DNA from: a virus
Virus record (IMG/VR): IMGVR_UViG_3300050121_000021
Span: 1 to 26,511 of that record
DNA: 26,511 bases
Strand: one strand, 5' to 3'
The position numbers were made by a program, and so were the translations under genes. The notes under the pieces were generated by a model. That model was not told where the DNA came from. It saw only the letters and a list, made by a program, of their open reading frames with translations, and made no database searches. Each line of letters begins with the position of its first letter. Position 1 is the first letter of the stretch. Positions 1 to 6,553 of this stretch are shown piece after piece.

Positions 1-507
1 GCTACCCAATTCATGACTTCACCAGCATTCGTCAAGATTGCTTTCGAGGATGCTATCAAATTGGTAGCTAAGACGAATAATCAAACCGTTGAATTGACAC
101 AGAAGGCTTTCGAGATGGAAATGCTAACAGAAGTGTGTCAAGAGTTTTATACAAAGTCTCTACTAAGAGCCTCCCCTAACAAAGTATTCGTCTTTGGTGA
201 TAACCTTATTCAAAAGGGTAAGGGTGGACAAGCCATCATCAGATGTGAGCCTAATGCTTTCGGTGTCCCTACAAAGCACCTTCCAACGATGAATATTAAT
301 GCTTTCTTTAGTGATAAAGAAGACGAACGACAAGCTGTGTTGATGGCATTACGGAAACTATACGTTATATCTAAGACAAATATTATTGTATTCCCTTCAA
401 GTGGCATTGGCACAGGTCTTGCTTGTATGGCTGAAAAGAGTCCTAAGCTATTCGCTGAGATGAATGGCGTGCTGAAAGAATTCTTTATGTTTGATAATAA
501 GTGTTGA
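1..507 (+). CDS. Macro-domain-like phage protein (DUF7831-like), probably 5' partial
   Basis: The reading frame is open to the window edge and the first ATG (nt 13) has no ribosome site, so the gene probably begins outside the window. At least 164 residues are visible. The core has KVFVFGDNL, then GKGGQA and NAFGVPTK, and later IIVFPSSGIGTGLA. This glycine-rich pattern resembles small phage proteins related to macro (ADP-ribose-binding) folds. The N-terminal 40 residues look helical and precede the core. Function is inferred from the fold only: binding or processing of an ADP-ribose-type nucleotide is possible, with no catalytic proof. A strong promoter overlaps its stop codon, so the next gene starts a separate transcript. 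Confidence 0.6.
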   Translation, partial: ATQFMTSPAFVKIAFEDAIKLVAKTNNQTVELTQKAFEMEMLTEVCQEFYTKSLLRASPNKVFVFGDNLIQKGKGGQAIIRCEPNAFGVPTKHLPTMNINAFFSDKEDERQAVLMALRKLYVISKTNIIVFPSSGIGTGLACMAEKSPKLFAEMNGVLKEFFMFDNKC

Positions 508-532
508 CAGTACATCTTCACATCTGTACAAT
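504..532 (+). promoter_or_regulatory. sigma70-type promoter
   Basis: TTGACA (504-509), 17-nt spacer, TACAAT (527-532). The -35 box overlaps the stop codon of the preceding gene. It drives the pair at 583-1016, which ends in a terminator. Confidence 0.75.
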
Positions 533-582
533 CAAACACATAGAGAGGCGGAATGATCTGCCTCAAAGCTTGGAGCTACATC

Positions 583-828
583 ATGACTACTATCAAAGAC
601 TTCTCTTACTATGACCAAGGTTTCTTTACTCTGTTCATGCCTAACACTAAAGAGGCTGAAGTGGCATACGCTGAAATGCTGGCTGTTCTAGGTGGTGTAA
701 GCAAGGTTCCTACAATTCAAGCTAAGCAAACAATCGCACAACTGAAGAAAGCAGGGTATACAGTTGGCAAGGGCAAGAAGCTTGCAACATCAATTGACGA
801 CATTCTGTTAGATGAGTTGTTCGCATGA
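583..828 (+). CDS. Hypothetical early protein, 81 aa
   Basis: I do not recognise the family. The start at 583 is chosen over an ATG at 553 because GGAG lies 8 nt before it; the earlier ATG sits in a hairpin (GAGGC/GCCTC, 545-564) with no ribosome site. The product begins MTTIKDFSYYDQGFF and has a helical middle (AEVAYAEMLAVLGGV), a basic segment (KKAGYTVGKGKKLATS) and an acidic end. No signal peptide or membrane segment. It overlaps the next gene by 4 nt (ATGA), so the two are translationally coupled and share the promoter at 504-532. Confidence 0.7.
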   Translation: MTTIKDFSYYDQGFFTLFMPNTKEAEVAYAEMLAVLGGVSKVPTIQAKQTIAQLKKAGYTVGKGKKLATSIDDILLDELFA

Positions 829-1016
829 ACTATAAGCTTAAAGATGTAGTGTATGAAAGTGCTAATCATTGGGTGCTAGATTGCCACTCGAAAGGTTATG
901 AAGTGTATAGAGTGGAATGCACTAACTCAGTTAGGTGCTCGATCATAGGCTACCAGGGTGAAGAGGGGCTGAGGCGAGCTATTGCAGAATGCACCCGTAG
1001 AGAATTAGGGACTTAA
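825..1016 (+). CDS. Hypothetical early protein, 63 aa
   Basis: Unrecognised small soluble protein starting MNYKLKDVVYES with three cysteines. The start overlaps the previous stop by 4 nt (ATGA), typical translational coupling. The stop codon lies inside the loop of the terminator hairpin at 1007-1032, so this is the last gene of its two-gene unit. No motif suggests a function. Confidence 0.65.
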   Translation: MNYKLKDVVYESANHWVLDCHSKGYEVYRVECTNSVRCSIIGYQGEEGLRRAIAECTRRELGT

Positions 1017-1032
1017 TCGTCCCTTTTCTTTT
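1007..1032 (+). terminator. Rho-independent terminator
   Basis: AGGGAC, loop TTAATC, GTCCCT, then TTTCTTTT. Perfect stem and T-rich tail; the stop codon of the preceding gene is in the loop. Confidence 0.85.
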
Positions 1033-1034
1033 GC

Positions 1035-1065
1035 CTATTATTTATGAATTCTTTGTAAATAATAG
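1035..1065. repeat. 10-bp perfect inverted repeat
   Basis: CTATTATTTA (1035-1044) and TAAATAATAG (1056-1065) with an 11-nt spacer, just after the terminator and before the 46-aa gene. There is no T tract on either side, so it is more likely a protein-binding site or RNA hairpin than a terminator. A second hairpin, GAGACA-GAA-TGTCTC, follows at 1102-1116 in the leader of the next gene. Confidence 0.6.
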
Positions 1066-1141
1066 ACAAGGGAAGGACAAAGCCCTGGAATAAGCCATAC
1101 AGAGACAGAATGTCTCAAGCCTCTTCAAAAGGAATCACCAA

Positions 1142-1282
1142 ATGAACACATTCAACATCATCGATACACAGTCTCGTGAAGTGGTGGCAACCCGCAAGAC
1201 TCTTGCAAGTGCTAAGAAGTGGGCTGTAGGCCTGAATAAAGGCTTTAAAGTGGCTCGCTATGTTATCTCGAAAGCAGCTTAG
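1142..1282 (+). CDS. Hypothetical small early protein, 46 aa
   Basis: Short frame from ATG 1142 to TAG 1282 with AAAGGA 8 nt before the start. The product begins MNTFNIIDTQSREVVATRK and is basic, with a likely beta-beta-helix pattern (SREVVATRKTLASAKKWAVG); it could be a small nucleic-acid- or protein-binding factor, but no family is recognised. It lies alone between the terminator at 1007-1032 and the promoter at 1307-1336, in line with the other tiny genes here. Confidence 0.6.
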   Translation: MNTFNIIDTQSREVVATRKTLASAKKWAVGLNKGFKVARYVISKAA

Positions 1283-1306
1283 TAGCTTAAATCGGTTGAA
1301 ATAATG

Positions 1307-1336
1307 TTGTACAGTGCTAACGAATGACTGTACAAT
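1307..1336 (+). promoter_or_regulatory. Promoter embedded in a 9-bp inverted repeat
   Basis: TTGTAC (1307-1312), 18-nt spacer, TACAAT (1331-1336). TTGTACAGT (1307-1315) and ACTGTACAA (1327-1335) form a perfect inverted repeat covering both promoter boxes. Drives the 42-aa gene at 1387 and may be a regulated promoter. Confidence 0.55.
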
Positions 1337-1386
1337 AACCCCATAGACAAGCAAACAGCTTAGTCACCCATAGAAGAGAATACACC

Positions 1387-1515
1387 ATGTACGTAGCCAC
1401 TACTAAATTCTTCGGTTCTTTCTGTGCACAAGGTGCTACATCTAAAGAAGTGATTGAACAGTGCAAACGTATGGGAATGTCTCGCAAAGACTTCTCTGTA
1501 AAGAAAGTAAAATAA
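1387..1515 (+). CDS. Hypothetical small early protein, 42 aa
   Basis: Frame from ATG 1387 to TAA 1515, following its own promoter (1307-1336); the ribosome site is modest (GAAGAG). The product begins MYVATTKFFGSFCAQG and ends in a basic tail (SRKDFSVKKVK). Its layout resembles the 46-aa neighbour in length and charge, but I see no convincing sequence similarity. Function unknown. Confidence 0.55.
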   Translation: MYVATTKFFGSFCAQGATSKEVIEQCKRMGMSRKDFSVKKVK

Positions 1516-1518
1516 AGC

Positions 1519-1546
1519 TTTACAGCTACGCTCAGAGTGTTAGAAT
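1519..1546 (+). promoter_or_regulatory. sigma70-type promoter
   Basis: TTTACA (1519-1524), 16-nt spacer, TAGAAT (1541-1546), about 50 nt before the ATG at 1596. It sits directly after the preceding stop codon, continuing the one-promoter-per-small-gene pattern. Confidence 0.5.
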
Positions 1547-1595
1547 AGACACAAGAAGAAAGGAAAGCCTTTCTCAAATAGAAGAGTATATAGAT

Positions 1596-1787
1596 ATGAT
1601 CACTTTCCATAAAGTCAAAGCCTCTGAAGCAGCAAAAGCTCTGTTTGATGCTGGCCTTAACGCTGAATGGGTTGGCAAGTCTATGATGTGGGCTCGTAAA
1701 TACAGTATGTTTTCTAACGAACAAGTAATTATCTGCTTTGGTTTTAACAAATACACTGTAGTAGTTAAGGAAGTAGAAGGCTACTAA
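1596..1787 (+). CDS. Hypothetical small early protein, 63 aa
   Basis: A longer frame opens at 1461 but would overlap the preceding gene by 55 nt; the ATG at 1596 lies after the promoter at 1519-1546 with GAAGAG about 9 nt upstream, so it is preferred. The product has helix-rich N-terminal sequence (SEAAKALFDAGLNAEWVGKS) and a beta-like C-terminus (VIICFGFNKYTVVVKEVEGY). No family recognised. A strong terminator follows 16 nt after the stop. Confidence 0.6.
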   Translation: MITFHKVKASEAAKALFDAGLNAEWVGKSMMWARKYSMFSNEQVIICFGFNKYTVVVKEVEGY

Positions 1788-1803
1788 GTAGCAGGATTAT
1801 TCT

Positions 1804-1831
1804 AAGCCCACTTAATAGTGGGCTTTATTCT
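1804..1831 (+). terminator. Rho-independent terminator
   Basis: AAGCCCACT, loop TAAT, AGTGGGCTT, then TATTCT. Nine-bp perfect stem closing the leftmost + strand block. Confidence 0.85.
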
Positions 1832-1834
1832 GCC

Positions 1835-2524
1835 TGTAATAAACACATCTCAGCAATTATTCTCCTTTCAAGTGCGTATTCTAGCAATCTTTCACCTTCC
1901 TACGACATCCCTTCTAAGGCTTATACGGTCTAGTCTGTACAATCCTATTAGCTAATGTCCCAGGCAGCTTATACGTCACTGTAGAGGCTTGTGTAGTCTA
2001 GTTCAAGTGTGTGACAAGCAACCCATTAGGTTAAGCATACACGAACAACTCGCTCAATTCCCTTCACCAACCCATAACACACTCCACACCATCACGTCAA
2101 TACTCCTTCACATTGTCTTATACTATAACTATTTAACAGATGATATACAGTATCTATTAGTGTATGTACAGGCTAAGGTCTGTTCAGTACGATAGAGATA
2201 AGTCATGACAGAGGGTGTGGTGATAGAGAATGATTAGAGTTGACAGGACGCCTGAACTCTGGCTTCTGGTGACGACATAATATGACTTCAACGTAGAGTA
2301 GAGAGATTATGACAGGTAGATCATCAAACACATGTTTAGTCAAGTGGTATAGTTGCAGTGATAGCTAGGAGACATCGATTAAGGTAGACTGAGAGTAATA
2401 TGCAACTAGACTTATCAGATATTTTAACGGCTCATTCGGGGTACTGACGTGCTACAACGCAACGGTTAAACGGTGCTGCTAGAGATACAATATTCTCAGG
2501 GCCTGCAAGATATTCTGGCAACAC
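1835..2524. other. Non-coding convergent region, about 700 bp
   Basis: No frame here has both a ribosome site and plausible protein composition. The region lies between the last + strand terminator and the terminator of the - strand block. A 10-bp hairpin with a 2-nt bulge is visible at 2236-2260 (AGAGTT-GA-CAGG, loop ACG, CCTG-AACTCT), and GTTGCA/TGCAAC forms a wider repeat near 2353-2406. An AT-rich stretch lies near 2110-2165. An origin, an untranslated RNA or a decayed gene region are all possible; nothing decides. Confidence 0.4.
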
Positions 2525-2554
2525 TGAAAGGGAGCTTCTATGTAAGCAAGCTCC
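2525..2554 (-). terminator. Probable terminator of the - strand block
   Basis: On the - strand GGAGCTT, 10-nt loop, AAGCTCC, then CTTTC. It lies about 35 nt after the stop of the 330-aa gene. The T tract is short, so efficiency is uncertain. Confidence 0.5.
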
Positions 2555-2587
2555 TAAATTTACAGGGGGTTTGGGTAAACTACATCT

Positions 2588-3580
2588 TCAGATATTTCTT
2601 ATTCCACCACCTTGTTCAAATATACTAATTACCTTGTCAATATTATAAGGGAAAGTAGTTTCAGTATAGCCGTCAGGCATCTCTTCTTTACTTATTACAC
2701 CTGTCTCCATTGACCTCAGGCAAAGTCTTTCAGCAGACTTACATTCCATGATGGTAGGATAGTTCCACACTCCATAGTTTACGATGTCGTATATCGATTT
2801 AGAGTGTTGTGTTTTAATCCTTTCCCTGGCTAAGTTGGCAACACCAAACTTAATTGCAACTACATTCTCTCCATCTTTAATAAGGTTTATATAAGTCTCT
2901 TGAGGTCTACTCTTAGCACATGCACAAGGTCTACTACCTTTATACAGACCAACCATATGTGCTTCACCTGAAGTATTACAATCAGGACACTCTATTAACC
3001 AATACTTCTTGTGTCCATATTTATCTAGTGTCTCTGTTCTTGTAAACTTAGTACCTTGTGCAAACCCTCCAGAAGACATAAATGTATTGATCATGAATTC
3101 ATCATCTTTCCTTTTAAAGTCACCCATCCGTATAGAGAAGCATCCAGCACAACCCTTATGACCACCATCTATCAGGATAAAGCTCAATACCATAGTATTA
3201 AAATCTCCGTGTACTGGACACTCTACGACCACCTTTGTTTTATTTGCTGTGGTTAGTTTGTCTACCCAACCTTTAAATACTAAACCCTTATTCAAACAAG
3301 CTCTGGCAGCTCTTACTTTGTATTGCTCCTCTGTCCAATTGCACTTGTCAGTACACCCACAAGGCTTATTACCTCTTTCTAGATGTCCCTTAGCCATTGC
3401 AAACAGACCCTCACCATGTAGTTCAGGATCTTCTTTACATACTGAACAAGAGACAATGTACTTCTTAGGATTCCCATGTTTACCATTCCAGCCGACTACA
3501 GTTAGATTTCCTAATACTGTACCAACATAACCATCAATCTTTACCTCATCTTCACCCATAAGGTCTTTTATATTAGCCAT
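2588..3580 (-). CDS. Zinc-ribbon GIY-YIG-like (T5orf172-type) putative homing endonuclease
   Basis: 330 aa. The N-terminus has a GTVLGNLTVVGW segment followed by Cys-x2-Cys and CGC clusters. Further zinc-binding blocks follow: ECPVHGDF with GCAGC near 120-145, and IECPDC with PCAC near 195-220. The C-terminal part (about 230-300) has the look of a divergent GIY-YIG domain: YINLI, then IKFGVA, an arginine (RERIKTQH) and a downstream glutamate (ECKSAERL). The organisation matches the 503-aa gene at 21418-22929, so both likely belong to the same phage endonuclease class that cuts DNA and spreads its own gene. Preceded by a TATAAT box and GTGCAC repeats of its own. Endonuclease activity is inferred; the GIY-YIG signature is weak. 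Confidence 0.6.
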   Translation of the reverse strand: MANIKDLMGEDEVKIDGYVGTVLGNLTVVGWNGKHGNPKKYIVSCSVCKEDPELHGEGLFAMAKGHLERGNKPCGCTDKCNWTEEQYKVRAARACLNKGLVFKGWVDKLTTANKTKVVVECPVHGDFNTMVLSFILIDGGHKGCAGCFSIRMGDFKRKDDEFMINTFMSSGGFAQGTKFTRTETLDKYGHKKYWLIECPDCNTSGEAHMVGLYKGSRPCACAKSRPQETYINLIKDGENVVAIKFGVANLARERIKTQHSKSIYDIVNYGVWNYPTIMECKSAERLCLRSMETGVISKEEMPDGYTETTFPYNIDKVISIFEQGGGIRNI

Positions 3581-3605
3581 TCTATTACTTCTAACTCCTA
3601 TATAT

Positions 3606-3707
3606 ATTATACCGAATTAATTACCAACTGCACTCTCAGTGCACCTTAAATATATACACCACAGAAGTGCACACCGCACCTCCATATGATAGTGTATAAA
3701 AGTGCAC
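3606..3707 (-). promoter_or_regulatory. Leader with TATAAT box and three GTGCAC repeats
   Basis: On the - strand a TATAAT box (3611-3606) lies just before the 330-aa gene, without a consensus -35. GTGCAC, mostly within AGTGCACC, occurs at 3639-3644, 3667-3672 and 3702-3707. The element spacing suggests an activator or repressor site replacing the -35 function. No gene fits between 3581 and 3720. Confidence 0.4.
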
Positions 3708-3720
3708 CCTATCTAAAGCC

Positions 3721-4308
3721 CTATTGTTTCTTAGCTTTTCTTTCTTCTAGGTTAGCTGCCACCTTACTGTTCCTCTCGCACCTAGTCTCTATGTCTTCTG
3801 GTATTAGCCAACTGTTTGCAAGCTTCACCATCTCTTGCTGTGCAGACATTCGATGTACATTAGGGAAGGCTGACATGTAGTCATTCAAGATGTCTTGCAT
3901 ATTTTCAAACAGAGTGTGAGCTGTTGATGTCATATATTTCAAACTGTCTTTTGGAGAGTCAGTGTCCATCCATGCTGGTCTGAATATAGCAAAGTGGTTA
4001 ACTGTCCTTACACGACCTTTGATCTTAGTCAACATCTGTTTGTCTTTACGCATCTTCTTTACTTCCTCTTCTGTGTAGAAAGAATGTAGCACTCCTATAA
4101 TTTCATAATTGGTGACTCCCACATCTCTGTCAGCTAGCTTTGCAATCTCCTGTGTTATCAGAGTAGTGTTGTCTTCCTTGGCTATAGTCTTCAAGTTTCG
4201 TTTGCACTGATCTAAAGATATTAACCCCTCTAGTTCTATTACAATATCTTTGTAAGTGCGTCCTAGCTTGCGTAGCTCTAAAGCTTTACTAAGAACAATA
4301 CAGTCCAT
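3721..4308 (-). CDS. Helix-turn-helix phage protein, 195 aa
   Basis: The N-terminus (about residues 7-40) reads like a homeodomain-type helix-turn-helix: KALELRKLGRTYKDIVIEL then SLDQCKRNLK. The rest is helical and charged with no known motif; the C-terminus is very basic (NLEERKAKKQ). The start overlaps the preceding stop by one base (TAATG). A relic of a second copy of this N-terminus lies upstream at 4969-5094, on the other side of the HNH/AP2 gene, implying duplication or a gene split by insertion. It probably binds DNA; the target is unknown. Confidence 0.6.
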   Translation of the reverse strand: MDCIVLSKALELRKLGRTYKDIVIELEGLISLDQCKRNLKTIAKEDNTTLITQEIAKLADRDVGVTNYEIIGVLHSFYTEEEVKKMRKDKQMLTKIKGRVRTVNHFAIFRPAWMDTDSPKDSLKYMTSTAHTLFENMQDILNDYMSAFPNVHRMSAQQEMVKLANSWLIPEDIETRCERNSKVAANLEERKAKKQ

Positions 4309-4976
4309 TAAGTTGTCTCCTCATAGTTCAGATACTGATCTTCGATGTGAGACACCAGTTCACTAAGCCCGTCATATAGCTTTCCATGGAACTTGTAATC
4401 CTCTGCTAGTTCATATCCAATACGAATTTTCTCTTCCTGCCATGCTCGGTGTGCCTCAAGGGATGTTGAGTAGCCACCTAGATTAATAGTCTTACCCTTC
4501 TCTTTAACTTGCCCAACATATTTAGCTCGTTGTGTGTTGTAGTAGCACCCAATAGGAAGCTCTGCATCTTTTGGTTTGCGGAAGGCAACGAATACATTCA
4601 CTTTGTTGGGTACGAACAGACAGGTTTCCTTTGAATATATTCGAGTACTATTCAGAATATCTTTATCTAGACTCCAATAATTTCCTGTACCTTCATCTTT
4701 AAGCTGATACCCAACTTCCTCAGCAGACCAGTCTGTAAACTCTTGGAAGTCTATAAATTGATTCTCGGCTCCTTGGTAGCAAACAGACCTTTCTTGTTGC
4801 ACACTCCCAACTTTACAACGCTTCGTTAGCTGGTCCCACCGTCGTCCTGATAAAGTGTGGTGAGTGTGCCTTACATTAGTTATGCCTGTAGGCTCATTCC
4901 AACATCTCAACCACACTCCTTCAGAAGACTTCTGATCAAATCCTTCATATGTATTCATTGTCTTAACTTTATTCAC
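4308..4976 (-). CDS. HNH-type homing endonuclease relative with AP2 DNA-binding domain
   Basis: 222 aa. Residues 103-108 (LDKDIL) and 114-127 (YSKETCLFVPNKVN) are the landmark blocks of the common phage HNH/AP2 endonucleases, and 142-185 (GCYYNTQRAKYVGQV, then LGGYSTSLEAHRAWQ) is an AP2 DNA-binding domain. The usual catalytic His-Asn-His triplet is not clear, so it may be degenerate or use a variant site. GTG is taken as start because AAGGG lies 8 nt before it; an ATG 18 nt further in has a poorer site. Its start overlaps the frameshifted helix-turn-helix relic by 8 nt, as expected for a mobile gene that inserted there. Confidence 0.7.
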   Translation of the reverse strand: MNKVKTMNTYEGFDQKSSEGVWLRCWNEPTGITNVRHTHHTLSGRRWDQLTKRCKVGSVQQERSVCYQGAENQFIDFQEFTDWSAEEVGYQLKDEGTGNYWSLDKDILNSTRIYSKETCLFVPNKVNVFVAFRKPKDAELPIGCYYNTQRAKYVGQVKEKGKTINLGGYSTSLEAHRAWQEEKIRIGYELAEDYKFHGKLYDGLSELVSHIEDQYLNYEETT

Positions 4977-5094
4977 AAATAAATCCCTTAAATTTACCAG
5001 TCAACAGAAACACCTCCGTTAAGGAGCTTACTATCTGCTTGTATGTATTTCCTTGTTGTCTTAAAGCTTTGGCTTGCTGTTGTATATCAGTCAT
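4969..5094 (-). pseudogene. Frameshifted N-terminal relic of a helix-turn-helix gene
   Basis: The open frame encodes 41 aa beginning MTDIQQQAKALRQQG then NTYKQIVSSL, which aligns with KALELRKLGRTYKDIV of the 195-aa protein (3721-4308). Shifting frame once after QIV gives KLLNGGVSVDW and then a stop, aligning with the IELEGLISLDQ of that protein; that protein continues CKRNLK, whereas here the DNA runs into the HNH/AP2 gene. I read this as a second copy or displaced 5' end, with a 1-nt loss, interrupted at the W/C boundary by the endonuclease gene. It overlaps its upstream neighbour by 8 nt (ATGACTGA). The 41-aa peptide may still be translated. Confidence 0.55.
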
Positions 5095-5245
5095 GTAACT
5101 CCATTCGTTTATTAAATTTATCTAATACCACACTGAGCTTGTCATAGTCCTTCTCCAAAGCTTTGAACTCTTGAGAAAGCATATCTTCAAACTCTTCTTT
5201 TACACTCTTACACTTATTAGACGTATTCTCTTCTTTAGGAGTCAC
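5087..5245 (-). CDS. Small coiled-coil-like protein, 52 aa
   Basis: GTG start at 5245 with AGGAA about 7 nt upstream. The product begins MTPKEENTSNKCKSVKEEF and continues with heptad-like charged helix (FKALEKDYDKLSVVLDKFNK), suggesting a short coiled coil. It overlaps the following relic by 8 nt. The tight overlap, ribosome site and amphipathic composition support a real gene, but there is no recognised family. Confidence 0.5.
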   Translation of the reverse strand: MTPKEENTSNKCKSVKEEFEDMLSQEFKALEKDYDKLSVVLDKFNKRMELHD

Positions 5246-5281
5246 ATTTATTTCCTATTTATTTTAATTGCCGACGAACGG

Positions 5282-5500
5282 TCATCTCTCCGTCACCTTC
5301 TCAACATCCCCATCACACACCTCCCTAAGCGCCTTCATACTCTCCTCCACACTTGAATAAAACTCTATACACTCACAATCTTGGTAGCAGCCACTCTTAT
5401 CCCTACTCCACCAGAATGTATTATCAACATCCACAGAGTTGTAAGGGGCTTCTAGTAAGAATGCATATACATCCCACCAACTGTTGAATGATTTAGTCAT
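5282..5500 (-). CDS. Hypothetical protein, 72 aa
   Basis: ATG at 5500 preceded by GGGGAG at 7 nt spacing. Acidic, tryptophan-rich N-terminal half (MTKSFNSWWDVYAFLLEAPY) with three cysteines in SGCYQDCECIEF. The start overlaps the upstream gene by 8 nt (ATGACTAA). It belongs to the run of small overlapping genes read from the promoter near 8.04 kb. No family recognised. Confidence 0.6.
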   Translation of the reverse strand: MTKSFNSWWDVYAFLLEAPYNSVDVDNTFWWSRDKSGCYQDCECIEFYSSVEESMKALREVCDGDVEKVTER

Positions 5501-5723
5501 TAATCAACTCTCCCCAATTATTCAATGTACTCTGATACTTACTATCCATAATCTTAGGCATCATATCAAGATAGTAATTAAGTATATTCTTCTCCACATC
5601 ATCTTCAGAAGTGAAGTAGTGGTTTGGAATTCTCATACTCCGTCCTCCATATATCAGATAGGTGCAGTATGTGTCCGCTTCAAACTGCCCGCCTAAGCTT
5701 ACAAACTTATCAAAGCTATTCAT
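5493..5723 (-). CDS. Hypothetical protein, 76 aa
   Basis: ATG at 5723 with AGGAAGGAA upstream; shares one base with the upstream stop (TGATG) and overlaps the downstream start by 8 nt. The product begins MNSFDKFVSLGGQF and has an aromatic middle (YCTYLIYGG) and acidic helix (SEDDVEKNILNYYLDMM). Soluble; function unknown. Confidence 0.6.
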   Translation of the reverse strand: MNSFDKFVSLGGQFEADTYCTYLIYGGRSMRIPNHYFTSEDDVEKNILNYYLDMMPKIMDSKYQSTLNNWGELIND

Positions 5724-5890
5724 CAGTATTCCTTCCTAAACTTACCCAATACTTCAATAGCCTTGGTCACTTCCTCTGGTTCTTTATAATCCTCAGACAA
5801 CACCAGACAAACATCCTTCTCACCTTTGACTGCCAAACGTATCATCTCATGGAGGCTTTCAAACACTTCACGCTTTAGTTCGTTGTCCAC
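5723..5890 (-). CDS. Hypothetical protein, 55 aa, GTG start
   Basis: GTG at 5890 with AGGAGAGGAA just upstream, ending TGATG with the next gene. The product begins MDNELKREVFESLHEMI and is charged and helical throughout, ending in VLGKFRKEY. Spacing, ribosome site and stop/start overlap make it a convincing small gene in the operon. No family recognised. Confidence 0.55.
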   Translation of the reverse strand: MDNELKREVFESLHEMIRLAVKGEKDVCLVLSEDYKEPEEVTKAIEVLGKFRKEY

Positions 5891-5982
5891 AATTCCTCTC
5901 CTATCAACATTAAGTTACTATTTATGAAACCTTGTGTAATGTTGGCTAGACATTTGAACATTAGTGTCTAGATAATAAGACA

Positions 5983-6180
5983 CTATTTCAAGCTATCTAA
6001 GTCTCGTTCAAAATAATAATTCCTAGCATCATCCACACCATCATAATAACCTCTACGGTAGTCCATCCAAGATGTCTGTGTAGAAAGAGAGCAGAACAAA
6101 TCCCCGTACATTTCAACATCACGTTCAGAGATTATACAATATTTGATGAAGGATGCTAGTAGTTCTTCTTGTGATTTCAA
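5983..6180 (-). CDS. Hypothetical protein, 65 aa, TTG start
   Basis: The frame starts with TTG at 6180, overlapping the TGA of the upstream gene (TTGA); upstream GGTGG is a modest ribosome site, so the start is less certain. The product begins MKSQEELLASFIKYC and contains a Tyr/Asp-rich stretch (DYRRGYYDGVDDARNYYF), a pattern seen in several unnamed phage proteins. The roughly 90 nt between this gene and the next (5891-5982) show nothing I can identify. Confidence 0.55.
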   Translation of the reverse strand: MKSQEELLASFIKYCIISERDVEMYGDLFCSLSTQTSWMDYRRGYYDGVDDARNYYFERDLDSLK

Positions 6181-6407
6181 CGTCTGCCACCATTCATGAG
6201 ATTAACGATTTCAACTTTTACCCTACCAAGGTATTGCCAAGCCTCTACTGAGAAAGAATTTGTATGGTGGATAGCTTCCCCAATATTGAAGCCCATACAT
6301 TTATACTCTTGCTCGATCATATAAATCTCAGATTCGACCATATGTAGTAGGGCGGCGGTAGTGGCTCGCATCTGAAACATTTCTTGGTACTGTTCTAAAG
6401 TTTTCAT
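6177..6407 (-). CDS. Hypothetical protein, 76 aa
   Basis: ATG at 6407 after AAGGAAG at good spacing, with a 4-nt overlap (ATGA) with the upstream gene. The product begins MKTLEQYQEMFQMRATT and is helical, with several methionines and a His-His (EAIHHTNSF). Soluble; family unknown. Part of a chain of ATGA or TTGA coupled genes. Confidence 0.6.
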   Translation of the reverse strand: MKTLEQYQEMFQMRATTAALLHMVESEIYMIEQEYKCMGFNIGEAIHHTNSFSVEAWQYLGRVKVEIVNLMNGGRR

Positions 6408-6553
6408 TTATTCTTCCTTACATTATCTATCCACTTAATCCAGTCAGCTTCACTCTTGAAGTTCATCCACATATCGAATGCATACACTGTGTACCACTTT
6501 GTATGTGGACTGATTGTAATTACCACCTCAACTATATTGGTTATTGGTTTCAT
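6404..6553 (-). CDS. Hypothetical protein, 49 aa
   Basis: ATG at 6553 with TTTGGAGA immediately upstream, and 4-nt overlaps with both neighbours (ATGA at each end). The product begins MKPITNIVEVVITISPH and has a tryptophan-rich half (KWYTVYAFDMWMNF, DWIKWIDNVRK). The double overlap leaves little doubt that it is translated. No family recognised. Confidence 0.6.
   Translation of the reverse strand: MKPITNIVEVVITISPHTKWYTVYAFDMWMNFKSEADWIKWIDNVRKNK

Noticed and set aside
210-566. 118-aa antisense frame
   Set aside because: Shadow of the macro-like gene on the other strand, no ribosome site.
1989-2195. 68-aa frame in the gene-poor region
   Set aside because: No ribosome site, unusual composition, and no partner genes.
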